Assembly (NCBI GenBank): GCA_015698285.1
Contig: CP048685.1
Span: 124,001-188,000 of the forward strand
DNA from: Candidatus Nitronauta litoralis
Lineage (GTDB): Bacteria > Nitrospinota > Nitrospinia > Nitrospinales > Nitrospinaceae
DNA: 64,000 bases
Reading direction: 5' to 3'
Part shown: piece by piece, positions 44,353 through 54,201 of the stretch
Layout of the letters: every line of letters starts with the position of its first letter
Position numbering within the stretch: the stretch's first letter is position 1
Made by a program: the position numbers and the translations under genes
Notes under the pieces: generated by a model
Database searches by the model: none
What the model was told of the DNA's origin: nothing
The model's input: the letters and a program-made list of their open reading frames with translations, nothing else

Positions 44353-46257
44353 TTATTCCTGAATATTGTTTTGTACATTCTGATTGATTGCCATACTTGT
44401 CACATTTTGCTCTACAGTGGGACGGGGGTAATGCTTAAAGTATTCAGAGAAAAGTTCCTTGGCAATCGGTGCAGCAGCAGCTCCACCATGTCCACCATGT
44501 TCTACAATCACCGCTACCGCGACTTCCGGTTCCTCATAAGGTGCAAAAGCAAAAAACCAGGCATGATCTCTAAACTCATAAGGAATCTCCCCCTTCTCAC
44601 CTTCACTTTCGTAGGTTTTCATTCGGACAACCTGGGCGGTCCCGGTTTTTCCGGCAACCTGGATATTTTTCAATCGAGCCCGTCGCCCGGTTCCCCGAGG
44701 CTCATTCACTACTCCGAGAAGACCTTCTCGTATCTTTTCAAAATAATTTTTATTGGCATCTATCCTGTAAAGAATCTGCGGAAGGTTTTCCTTTAAAGTT
44801 CGACCTTGATTGTCTGTTACTTTTTGAATCAGGTAAGGACGAAGAACCATTCCTCCGTTTGCTACCGTTCCAATCAAACGGGCCTGCTGTATGGGGGTTG
44901 TCAGATTAAAACCTTGTCCAATAGAAACTGAAATGGTTTCTCCCGGTTGCCAGGGTTCCTTGCGTGCGTTTAACTTCCACTGGGAGGTTGGGACCAATCC
45001 CGGCTTTTCTCCTGTCAAAAATATTCCTGTCAGACTGCCTAAACCCATTTTTCGGGCGTATTTTGCAAGAGTATCAATTCCAAGCCGGTGCCCAACGGTA
45101 TAAAAATAAACATCGCATGACTGCACCAATGCATCATGCAGATCAACATGTCCGTGCCCTCCCCTTTTCCAGCAACGATAAAAACCACGCCCCAGCCTGA
45201 ACGAACCGGGACAATAAATTCTGGTTTCAGGGGTTACAATATTTTCTTCCAGGCCTGCCAAAGCGGTGACGACCTTAAAAGTCGAACCGGGAGGATATTG
45301 GCCATCGATCGCGCGGTTTTGCAGGGGATGGTTTTTATTTAAGGAAAGGCCGCGCCAGTCGGATCTCGAAATTCCAGAGGCGAACCTGTTAGGGTCAAAA
45401 GAAGGTTGGCTGACCATGGCCAGCACCTCTCCAGTCTGTACTTTCATGAGAACGACAGACCCGCGTTTGGGTTCTTCTTCCGTACCTGTCATGAGTGATT
45501 CTGCAAGCCGTTGCAATCGAATATCAAGAGTCAGTGTCAGGTTGTTGCCACTTTGCGGCGGAAGCATGCGTAGTGTTTCCAATTCGCGTCCTGCCACATC
45601 AACTTCAACCTCCTTATATCCTTTTTGCCCCCGCAACTGATCTTCGAACAATAACTCCATTCCCTTTTTGCCAATTAAATCTCCAGGCGAATAATCTTCC
45701 TTCCCCTTGCCTTCGAGCCCGCTCCGGGTCACCTCCCCAAGGTATCCCAGAACATGAGCAGCCAGGTCTTTATGAACGTAATCCCGAAGTGGTTCTACTT
45801 TCAGATGGACTCCAGGTAACAACCGGTTGTTTTCTTCCACGAAAGCAATTTGTTTCCAGGGAAGGTCTCTTTTAACAAGAATGTTTTGAAAAGGGGCTGC
45901 CCGCTCAATCTCTTTCATCAAAACATCTTTTTCAAGAGTCACCTGACTGGATAAATAGGTCAGGGTATTGTCCAGATCCTGGGTGTCTTCTGGCGTGATG
46001 TATAAATTAAAAGAAGGTCGGATTGAAACCAGAGTCTCACCATTCCGGTCCAATATCTTCCCACGGTAAGCTGGGAGGGAGACCATGCGGACCCGGTTGT
46101 TTTCCGACTGTCCTTTAAAAGCCTCTCCCTTCAATATTTGAAGAAACCAGACCCGTGTCCAGAGGATGATGAAACACAGCACAACCAGAATCACAAAAAT
46201 ACGGATTTTTTTGCGTACGCCTTCAGAAACATCAGCGCTGTAAAGATAATTGGCCAT
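44353..46257 (-). CDS. mrdA: Penicillin-binding protein 2 (MrdA)
   Basis: PBP2 is the transpeptidase of the elongasome that cross-links peptidoglycan during side-wall growth. The protein has 634 residues with one N-terminal membrane helix (IRIFVILVVLCFIILWTRVW). It has the PBP dimer domain (ILDRNGETLVSIRPSF) and a transpeptidase domain with SxxK (QYPPGSTFKVVTALAG), SxN (SCD in ALVQSCDVYFYTVG) and KTG (VAGKTGTAQV). The SxN third residue is Asp here, common for PBP2. It starts 13 bases after mreD. The usual partner rodA does not follow in the window. Confidence 0.95.
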   Translation of the reverse strand: MANYLYSADVSEGVRKKIRIFVILVVLCFIILWTRVWFLQILKGEAFKGQSENNRVRMVSLPAYRGKILDRNGETLVSIRPSFNLYITPEDTQDLDNTLTYLSSQVTLEKDVLMKEIERAAPFQNILVKRDLPWKQIAFVEENNRLLPGVHLKVEPLRDYVHKDLAAHVLGYLGEVTRSGLEGKGKEDYSPGDLIGKKGMELLFEDQLRGQKGYKEVEVDVAGRELETLRMLPPQSGNNLTLTLDIRLQRLAESLMTGTEEEPKRGSVVLMKVQTGEVLAMVSQPSFDPNRFASGISRSDWRGLSLNKNHPLQNRAIDGQYPPGSTFKVVTALAGLEENIVTPETRIYCPGSFRLGRGFYRCWKRGGHGHVDLHDALVQSCDVYFYTVGHRLGIDTLAKYARKMGLGSLTGIFLTGEKPGLVPTSQWKLNARKEPWQPGETISVSIGQGFNLTTPIQQARLIGTVANGGMVLRPYLIQKVTDNQGRTLKENLPQILYRIDANKNYFEKIREGLLGVVNEPRGTGRRARLKNIQVAGKTGTAQVVRMKTYESEGEKGEIPYEFRDHAWFFAFAPYEEPEVAVAVIVEHGGHGGAAAAPIAKELFSEYFKHYPRPTVEQNVTSMAINQNVQNNIQE

Positions 46258-46270
46258 CAGGTCGAATTCT

Positions 46271-46771
46271 TCATGAAGTTTGGAGTTTCTGGTTCCACCA
46301 CTGAAAACTTCTGTTAAAGAACAAAATCAGAAAAGGACCCACTATTGCGTTATATAAAACGTAAACAGGCATGTTACCAAGAAAGGTTTCCAGGGAAGGC
46401 GGATTACGAAACAACAGCAGGGTTGAACCGAAAAATATTAGAGAATCAAAAACGGAAGCAACCAATAAAAACACAAAAACCGGCACAGGTCCCTCCACCA
46501 TTATTTTTCCTTTTAATTGGCAGAAGGTGTGAGCAATGAGGCTTTTAGAAAGGGTATTGACTCCAAGCAACCCGCCGGAAAGGCAATCCTGAACAAAACC
46601 GAGAACACAACCTGCAGCAAAGCCACGACCGGGAGAAAATGTCACTGCACAAAATACAGTCGCGATCAGGGCAAAATCCGGGGTCACCCCTGAGATAGCA
46701 AATTTGTCCATGAGACTGGTCTGTATTGAAAACAAGAGGATTCCATATGCAAAAAGGATCAGACCCGGCAT
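46271..46771 (-). CDS. mreD: Rod-shape protein MreD
   Basis: The protein has 166 residues and five or so membrane helices. It shows SLMDKFAISGVTPDFALIAT and FSPGRGFAAGCVLGFVQDCL, an MreD hallmark, and SLIAHTFCQLKGKIM. MreD is the small inner-membrane component of the elongasome with MreC and PBP2. ATG 46771 follows GGAGAAAG. It stands 12 bases after mreC and 13 bases before mrdA. Confidence 0.9.
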   Translation of the reverse strand: MPGLILFAYGILLFSIQTSLMDKFAISGVTPDFALIATVFCAVTFSPGRGFAAGCVLGFVQDCLSGGLLGVNTLSKSLIAHTFCQLKGKIMVEGPVPVFVFLLVASVFDSLIFFGSTLLLFRNPPSLETFLGNMPVYVLYNAIVGPFLILFFNRSFQWWNQKLQTS

Positions 46772-46783
46772 CGACTTTCTCCG

Positions 46784-47599
46784 TCAGGGAAGCAGAACCA
46801 AAACCTCTTCCAGGCGGGAGAAATCCGCACCGGGAGCGATTTTAATTTCCTGAAACAATCCCTGTTTGCTTTTGGCCACACTCAACACACGCCCAACCAC
46901 AAGTCCTTTGGGAAAAACACCGCCCAGTCCTGAGGACAGGACCCAATCTCCTGCCTTAACATCGGCCGTGATGGGAACATATTTCATTTCGCAAGTATCC
47001 ACACCGAGACCCACAACAACCCCGGGGACACGGGACTCTCGAAAAAGGGAATCCACAGCGCTTCGCCTGTCTACGAGAAGCAAAACCTTGGAGGAATGCG
47101 GCCCGGCCTGAATCACATGCCCGACCACCCCGGAATTGGTGACTACAGCCAGGTTTTCGTAAACCCCGTCATCGGTTCCCTTGTTTATGAAAATTGTTTT
47201 CACCCATTGCGTCGCGTCTTTGCCGACCACAGTCGCTACAACAGATTCCCCAGAGTTTGCGGCCTGGTACTCAATTAATTGTCCTATTCGATTGAGCCGA
47301 CGAACCTCTTCTTTTAACAAATGGTTTTCGCGCTTAAGGGTGTTTATCTCGGAATGGAGTTGTTCGTTTTCTTTTGAGGCGTCTACGAGCGAAAAATAGT
47401 GGTCATAAACTTCTTCAATAGAACTGAGGGTACCGGTTATTACGGATTGGATGGGTGAGACAACTAAGAGGATAAAAGACTCAAAAAAATAGGCCCCATC
47501 TGGCCGCTTGCTGTCTGCGGTCATCAATGCAAATCCCACCAGGAAAATCAAAATCAGGACAATCGTATTTTTCCTGCTTTTGATTCCTCTTTTCCACAC
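46784..47599 (-). CDS. mreC: Rod-shape protein MreC
   Basis: The protein has 271 residues from GTG 47599. A membrane helix (IVLILIFLVGFALMTA) is followed by a coiled coil (ENEQLHSEINTLKRENHLLK) and a beta-rich periplasmic domain with VVGKDATQWVKTIFINKG and GVVGHVIQAGPHSSKVLLLVD. MreC links MreB to PBP2 in side-wall synthesis. Its start lies one base after the mreB stop, so the two are coupled. Confidence 0.94.
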   Translation of the reverse strand: MWKRGIKSRKNTIVLILIFLVGFALMTADSKRPDGAYFFESFILLVVSPIQSVITGTLSSIEEVYDHYFSLVDASKENEQLHSEINTLKRENHLLKEEVRRLNRIGQLIEYQAANSGESVVATVVGKDATQWVKTIFINKGTDDGVYENLAVVTNSGVVGHVIQAGPHSSKVLLLVDRRSAVDSLFRESRVPGVVVGLGVDTCEMKYVPITADVKAGDWVLSSGLGGVFPKGLVVGRVLSVAKSKQGLFQEIKIAPGADFSRLEEVLVLLP

Positions 47600-47600
47600 G

Positions 47601-48638
<1,038 letters not shown>

Positions 48639-48682
48639 TCAGCGGGGTTGGAATGCGGTAACTTCTTGTTTTTACTATACCT

Positions 48683-48718
48683 ATTATATATCAATCGAAC
48701 CCCTCAATTGCAAGTCAA
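48683..48718 (-). promoter_or_regulatory. Candidate mreB promoter
   Basis: On the minus strand TATAAT (48688-48683) lies 63 bases before the mreB start codon. TTGCAA (48713-48708) is 19 bases upstream of it and TTGACT (48718-48713) 24 bases. The -10 is perfect but the -35 spacing is long, so the strength is uncertain. Confidence 0.35.
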
Positions 48719-48834
48719 ATAATGAAACTCTTTTTCCGTCTATTGAGAGAGGAGAATCAGTTTAAATTATTCCAGGCACTGACATCACCGGGACACTTTA
48801 TCCACCCTCATTTACAACAAAAAGATTTCTAAAC

Positions 48835-48863
48835 TTGCTTACTTGCCTCAGTTTAGATAGTAT
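48835..48863 (+). promoter_or_regulatory. Candidate sigma-70-type promoter for the PpiD-like gene
   Basis: TTGCTT (48835-48840) and TAGTAT (48858-48863) are separated by exactly 17 bases, and the -10 ends 48 bases before the start codon. Sequence and spacing fit a housekeeping promoter. It diverges from the mreB promoter in the same 291-base gap. Confidence 0.45.
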
Positions 48864-48911
48864 TTTAGGTTGTGTTATTTCAGGAATTTCTAGACTATTG
48901 AGGGCGTATCC

Positions 48912-50846
48912 ATGCTGAGTTTTGTTCGAAAACACTCCCAGTCCTGGCTGATCAAGTTTATTCTATGGGCTGTAATTATCGCGTTTGGAGCTGGCACATT
49001 TTTTCTGGGGACTGGAGGCAGTACCGGATCTTCCGGCAGCGTAGTGGCCGTTGTCAATGGGAAGGAAATATTTTTAAAAGAATATGACCGGGCTTACAGG
49101 AATCTCATCGAAATCTACCGCCAGCAGTTTCGAGGACAATTTTCCGAACAATTGATTGAAAGACTCGACCTCAAAAATTCAGCATTGGACCAGTTAATTC
49201 TCGCACGAATTCTTGAAACGATCGCAGAAGAGCAGGAAATAAAGGTGAGCGACGATGAACTGTCTCATCGAATTAAAACCCTGCCTGTGTTTCAACAGGA
49301 CAATAAGTTTAATTCCAGAGCATATCAAAACTACCTTAATTTCAACAGGACCACGGCAAAACAATTTGAGCAGGATATACGGGACAATATTCAACGCGAA
49401 AAAGTCCAAAACCTGATAACCGAAAATACGCAGGTCTCTCACAATGAAGTGATGGAAATGTATCGCCGTGAAAACGAAAAGGTCAAATTTTCTTACATCA
49501 CCTTTCCCAAAGATCATTTTGAAGAACCTTCGGAACCCTCGGAGGAGGAAGTTAAAGCCTTTTTCAAAAAACAGGTCAAAGACTTCATGATTCCGGAACA
49601 GATCAACGTTCAGTATGTCCGCCTTACTCCCAAAATGCTTGAGGACAGCATCACCATCCGGGACGAGGATGTAGCGGATTTCTATGAGTCCAACAAGGGC
49701 AAGTTCCACGTCAAGAAAAACTACAAGGCTCGACATATTTTATACAGGACCAACCAATCAACAGAAACAGGTGATGAAGCAAAAAAGAAAAACAAAGAGG
49801 CTGAAGAAGAAGCAAAGAAAAAGGCCGAAAACCTTCTCAAGAAAATAAAGGAAGGCGCAGACTTTGCCGAGATGGCTAAGGAACACTCAGACGACAAGGC
49901 TTCAGGAACCAATGGCGGCGATTTGGGGCAATTCAGCAAGGGCACCATGGTTCCAGAGTTTGAAGCGGCTTTGGATAATATGAAAGCAGGCGAAGTCGGT
50001 GGTCCGGTGAAAACCACATTTGGTTATCACCTCATCAAGCTTGAAGAGGTTAACGAAGCACGAGTCAAACCACTTGATGAAGTAAAAGATCAAGTCATCA
50101 AAGACTTAAAACTTCGAAAAGGAAAACTAAGAATCCAGCGCGCATTAAAAAAGATGAGAGTGGCCGCTGAAGAAAAAAATGATCTGGCTGCTGCCGCTTC
50201 CGCAGCCGGCTATGAAGTCGGAACAACAGGATTGATTTCCAGGAAGAAACACACAGTCCCACAAATTGGCATCGTTCCAGATTTCTTTAATCTGGCATTC
50301 ACGCTTCGCGACAATGAGTTGAGCGAATTACTCAACACGCCGGAAGCTTCTTTCCTGCTTAAGGTAATTGAAAGGCAGGCGCCCAAAGAACCCAAGCTGG
50401 AAGATGTCAGGGAAGAGGTAGTCGAAAAGTTGATGGCAAAGAAGACCAAAGACGCCACAAAAGCCCGTTTCAAAGAACTTGCCGCTCAATTGAAAAAATC
50501 AAAAGATCTGGAAAAAGTGGCAAAGGAACTGGAATTAGAAGTTCAGGAAACACCGTTTTTCAGCTTGACGGATTCCATTCCCGGCATTGGCAATATTCAA
50601 CCAATCAAGGACAAAGCCTTCGCGACTAAAAAAGGGAACGCAACCAGTGGCGAAAGCAACTTTGCTTATTATCTGATACTGGTCAATGATTTTGAAAAGG
50701 CCGGATCGCCCGACGATAAAGATCTACGGGCCATTTATGACCGTTTGAAGACAGTGCGCGGTGATCAACTATTCAAGGATTGGCTCAAAAAAATCCGGGA
50801 AAAAGCTGACATAAAAATCAACAGGGAAATGATGGAAGTGGTTTAG
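48912..50846 (+). CDS. ppiD: PpiD/SurA-like membrane-anchored peptidyl-prolyl isomerase
   Basis: The protein has 644 residues. One N-terminal membrane helix (WLIKFILWAVIIAFGAGTFF) anchors a periplasmic SurA_N-type chaperone domain (about 40-260). A parvulin PPIase domain (about 270-390) has KARHILYRTNQ, FAEMAKEHSDD, GGDLGQFSKGTMVPEF and TTFGYHLIKLEEV. A long Lys/Glu-rich insertion (EAKKKNKEAEEEAKKKAE) lies in it. A helical C-terminal chaperone part follows. It probably helps exported and outer-membrane proteins fold at the inner membrane. The stop is only one base from the end of the convergent thiDN gene. Confidence 0.9.
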   Translation: MLSFVRKHSQSWLIKFILWAVIIAFGAGTFFLGTGGSTGSSGSVVAVVNGKEIFLKEYDRAYRNLIEIYRQQFRGQFSEQLIERLDLKNSALDQLILARILETIAEEQEIKVSDDELSHRIKTLPVFQQDNKFNSRAYQNYLNFNRTTAKQFEQDIRDNIQREKVQNLITENTQVSHNEVMEMYRRENEKVKFSYITFPKDHFEEPSEPSEEEVKAFFKKQVKDFMIPEQINVQYVRLTPKMLEDSITIRDEDVADFYESNKGKFHVKKNYKARHILYRTNQSTETGDEAKKKNKEAEEEAKKKAENLLKKIKEGADFAEMAKEHSDDKASGTNGGDLGQFSKGTMVPEFEAALDNMKAGEVGGPVKTTFGYHLIKLEEVNEARVKPLDEVKDQVIKDLKLRKGKLRIQRALKKMRVAAEEKNDLAAAASAAGYEVGTTGLISRKKHTVPQIGIVPDFFNLAFTLRDNELSELLNTPEASFLLKVIERQAPKEPKLEDVREEVVEKLMAKKTKDATKARFKELAAQLKKSKDLEKVAKELELEVQETPFFSLTDSIPGIGNIQPIKDKAFATKKGNATSGESNFAYYLILVNDFEKAGSPDDKDLRAIYDRLKTVRGDQLFKDWLKKIREKADIKINREMMEVV

Positions 50847-50847
50847 G

Positions 50848-52236
50848 CTATTTTTTACGCCAGGCTTCCTGCTCCTTTTTTGCTTTATTTTTCTGGATTG
50901 CACGGTGAATTTTTTTGATTTTCTCCACCAGCTCTTCCACATCTTTCGCGATCACCCTGATCATCTCTTCTTTTCCCTGCCCACCCAGATCAAAAATAAT
51001 ATCTGGTACATATCCCCTGTCCAGGATCGCCTGACGCGTTCCCCACTCCAGGGATGACCCTTCAAGCTGCTTAACATTTTTAGGTTCCTTCGCACGATCA
51101 AAGGAACCGATGGTCATCTTCAAACGCTTGCAGGCATCAAGGAAATACTGCTGAAACTTGATATTCATGACCGCTCGTTTTTCAGGGTCAAAACTCATAG
51201 CGGTCAAAACAATTTTGGCAACGTGCTGGGATGCACCAAACCTGGGAGCGTTGATCGTAGTAATGGTCGACCCATTTCGGATTATTCGCCCTGGAATACC
51301 GACCACTTCATTTGGCTCTTTAGCACCTTGCAGCCCGAAACCCAGGTTTGATTGTACCTCGGGGATCAACTCACCAATTTCCTGCCGCTTCAACTCTTCA
51401 ATGGCCCACTCCACCCTCTCCAGATGAGGTCCACGCTCCAATTGATGGAACATATCGCCCATGGGGTTCACTTGTCCTACTCCTTTTCCCGTTTGAACAC
51501 CCAGTTCAATCCCGCGAAAAGTAAATTCCTTTGCCCGTCCAACAGAATCTTCCATTGAAAACCCCAGCGCAAGGTTTGAGGCAATTGCAGAGGAAAGCAC
51601 ACATCCTGTTCCATGCAGGTTTTCATTTTCAGAACGGATCGACTCAAACCAGTGCGGAGTTTTACCCGTCATCAATAAGTCGTCTGCATCCTTTTTAGAA
51701 TGCCCACCTTTAATCAACACTGCTTTGGGACCTAATTTTAAAATAGCCCGCGCAGATTTCACACGATCTTGCCTGCTCCGAATTGGAACCCCGGACAACA
51801 CCTCTGCTTCTTTAAGGTTTGGAGTGACCAGGGAAGCAAGTGGAAATAATGATTGCACCATCACGGCCACTCCTTTTCGGGACAACAATTCTTTGCCATT
51901 GGTGGATTGAATCACAGGATCCACCACAAGATGCTTCAACTTTCTGCGTTTAAAAATTTTGGCAATCCGCTCAACAATAGCCTCGTTCCCAAGCATTCCC
52001 GTTTTAGTTGCAGCGGGTTTCTCATCAGCCAACAAGGAATCAATTTGGGCTGCAACCACCTCCGGGTCGATATCATGAGAAGCAGAAACTCCCTGGGTGT
52101 TTTGTACGGTCAAACTGGTAACCACCGATGTCCCAAACAATCCGTGGGCCGCAATGGTTTTCAAGTCAGCCTGCAATCCAGCTCCCCCGGAAGGATCGGA
52201 ACCGGCCACAGTCAATACAGTGGAAAGGGTTTTCAT
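50848..52236 (-). CDS. thiD: Bifunctional ThiD-ThiN: HMP kinase and thiamine-phosphate synthase
   Basis: The protein has 462 residues from ATG 52236 (an ATG seven codons earlier, at 52257, is also possible). The N-terminal part (about 1-265) is ThiD, with AGSDPSGGAGLQADLKTIAA, VLVDPV-like VVDPVIQSTNGKEL and NENLHGTGCVLSSAIAS. It phosphorylates hydroxymethylpyrimidine (HMP). The C-terminal 170 residues (from about HQLERGPHLERVEWAIEEL) fit ThiN, with NLGFGLQGAKEPNEVVGIPG and WGTRQAILDRGYVPDIIFDL. ThiN replaces ThiE as thiamine-phosphate synthase in several archaea and bacteria. No TPP riboswitch pattern is visible upstream. It follows glmS after 130 bases. Confidence 0.92.
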   Translation of the reverse strand: MKTLSTVLTVAGSDPSGGAGLQADLKTIAAHGLFGTSVVTSLTVQNTQGVSASHDIDPEVVAAQIDSLLADEKPAATKTGMLGNEAIVERIAKIFKRRKLKHLVVDPVIQSTNGKELLSRKGVAVMVQSLFPLASLVTPNLKEAEVLSGVPIRSRQDRVKSARAILKLGPKAVLIKGGHSKKDADDLLMTGKTPHWFESIRSENENLHGTGCVLSSAIASNLALGFSMEDSVGRAKEFTFRGIELGVQTGKGVGQVNPMGDMFHQLERGPHLERVEWAIEELKRQEIGELIPEVQSNLGFGLQGAKEPNEVVGIPGRIIRNGSTITTINAPRFGASQHVAKIVLTAMSFDPEKRAVMNIKFQQYFLDACKRLKMTIGSFDRAKEPKNVKQLEGSSLEWGTRQAILDRGYVPDIIFDLGGQGKEEMIRVIAKDVEELVEKIKKIHRAIQKNKAKKEQEAWRKK

Positions 52237-52366
52237 CGTTACAACCTGTCGATTCATTTTTAAGTTATTTTATTTTGATGGCCACAGACATGAAGTTCGC
52301 GAAAAAAAGACGCATTTTTTACTTCAAGATATTCCAGCCATTTGATTCAGCAATGAAGGGGTCACC

Positions 52367-54184
52367 CTACCCCACGGTGACGGATTTGGCAAGAGAACGC
52401 GGCTTATCGACATTACGTTTCAGGGAAGTGGCTGTGAAGTAGGCGAACAATTGGGCCAGAACAAGCTGTAACAAGGGAGCCACAAGAGGAGGAACCGCTG
52501 GCAAGATCAGCTCTTCACTGAACAGGTCTCGGTTTTTTCCACGTTCGTCAAAATGAATACCAAGCACAAAACCTGCCCGTGCCCGGATCTCTTCAACGCT
52601 CGACAAGGTCGACTCATATAATTCTTTATCTGCCGGTGGTGGCATAAAGATAACAGAGTAAATATCAGGATCAATCATCGCCAAGGTCCCATGCTTTAAA
52701 AAGCCACCCGGCATACCCTCTGCATGCACATAAGCCACCTCTTTCATCTTAAGAGCAGACTCCAATGCGACCGGATAATAAATCCCCCGCCCTAAATACA
52801 GCCAGTGACGAATATTTTTATAGCTGTGTGCAATACGATGGATGAAACCCGACCGTTCATTCAATACGTTGCCAATAATCTCCGGCAATTCTTTCAGAGC
52901 CCGAATGCCTTCGTTGTATTCTTTCTTTGTCATCTTGCGGGTTTTAAGCGCCAGGCGCATGGCAAGGTTGGTCAGGATTACCATCTGCGCCAGGGCAGCT
53001 TTCGTACTGATAACACAGATCTCGGGACCCGACCCCTGGAGAATGACACGATCCACCATGCGGGACAAAGTGGAACCGATCACATTGACGACCGCTGCCG
53101 TTTTCGCTCCTCTCGCCTTGGCATGCTTCAATGCGGTGATCGTATCGTAAGTCTCGCCAGATTGAGAAATCGCCAACACCAGGCTATTCCGGTCCACCGG
53201 CGACAAGGCGACAAACTCATCGGAACTGATCGACGGGAAAAAACGCCCTGCCAGTTGCGAGAAAATATATTTTGCGTAATTCGCGACGTAGAAAGTTGTT
53301 CCGACACCCACGAGATAGGTGTCGCGCTCTTTCATGTAATCCACCACATCGTCCAGCGCCTTTTCATCCACTTCCAACGCATTGAGGATAGTCTGGGGCT
53401 GCTCATAAATTTCCTTGAGCATGTAATGCGGGTATCCACCTTTTTTCGACGTCTCGCTGTCCCACTCAATTTTGGTAATGGGTTTCTGAATTTCTTCCCC
53501 GGTAATAAAGTTTTTCACCGTGTAACTGTCCCGGGTCAAAATGACATACTCATCATCCTCAATTATCACCGCGTTTTTTGTGTGTTCGATAAACGCGTTG
53601 AAATCTGAGCCGACATATTTCACTTCATCACCAATACCCAGCATAAGAGGAGATTCCCGCCGCGCGCAAAAAATCACATCAGGGTGATACTTTGTAATGA
53701 GCACCACAGCGTAGGTGCCTTCGAGCATATTGAGCATTTTCTTGAAGGCTTTTTCAACATTGCCGGTCTGCTTAAATAGTTTCTGCATGAGATGTGGCAC
53801 CACTTCGGTGTCTGTCTCAGAAGCAAACCTGATCCCTTCTTTTTGCAATTGAGAACGTAATGTGCGGTAGTTTGAAATGATCCCGTTATGGACCACGGCG
53901 AACGCCTTATCTGTTGAAACCATGGGATGGGTGTTGTCCCGGGTGACTTTTCCATGAGTCGCCCAACGGGTATGGGCAATTCCCAGATGACTTTTGTAGC
54001 GAAGCACATTGTCTTTCTGATAAACCTCTTCCACTCCACCCACGTTTTTCTTGACGATGAGCTTGGTCGAATTCATCAATGCGACACCACAGGAGTCGTA
54101 CCCCCGGTACTCGAGATTGCGAATACCCTCGAACAGATCCTGAGAAATATCTTTATGTCCTACTGCACCACTGATTCCACACAT
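52367..54184 (-). CDS. glmS: Glucosamine-fructose-6-phosphate aminotransferase GlmS
   Basis: GlmS makes glucosamine-6-phosphate from fructose-6-phosphate and glutamine, the first step to UDP-GlcNAc. The protein has 605 residues. The glutaminase domain has the Cys2 nucleophile (MCGISGAVG), EYRGYDSCGVAL and THPMVSTDKAFAVVHNG. Two SIS domains follow (LVLAISQSGETYDTITALKH and LKHGTLAMIDPD). The C-terminus PRSLAKSVTVG is the usual ending. No glmS ribozyme is seen in the 17-base space upstream, so control by riboswitch is excluded here. Confidence 0.97.
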   Translation of the reverse strand: MCGISGAVGHKDISQDLFEGIRNLEYRGYDSCGVALMNSTKLIVKKNVGGVEEVYQKDNVLRYKSHLGIAHTRWATHGKVTRDNTHPMVSTDKAFAVVHNGIISNYRTLRSQLQKEGIRFASETDTEVVPHLMQKLFKQTGNVEKAFKKMLNMLEGTYAVVLITKYHPDVIFCARRESPLMLGIGDEVKYVGSDFNAFIEHTKNAVIIEDDEYVILTRDSYTVKNFITGEEIQKPITKIEWDSETSKKGGYPHYMLKEIYEQPQTILNALEVDEKALDDVVDYMKERDTYLVGVGTTFYVANYAKYIFSQLAGRFFPSISSDEFVALSPVDRNSLVLAISQSGETYDTITALKHAKARGAKTAAVVNVIGSTLSRMVDRVILQGSGPEICVISTKAALAQMVILTNLAMRLALKTRKMTKKEYNEGIRALKELPEIIGNVLNERSGFIHRIAHSYKNIRHWLYLGRGIYYPVALESALKMKEVAYVHAEGMPGGFLKHGTLAMIDPDIYSVIFMPPPADKELYESTLSSVEEIRARAGFVLGIHFDERGKNRDLFSEELILPAVPPLVAPLLQLVLAQLFAYFTATSLKRNVDKPRSLAKSVTVG

Positions 54185-54201
54185 ACGTTCTTTTTTCCTG
54201 T

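Noticed and set aside
52237-52366. Possible TPP riboswitch before thiDN
   Set aside because: The gap lacks the CTGAGA-type core and is mostly AT-rich with no paired elements.
54185-54201. Possible glmS ribozyme
   Set aside because: Only 17 bases separate glmS from the previous gene, too short for the ribozyme.
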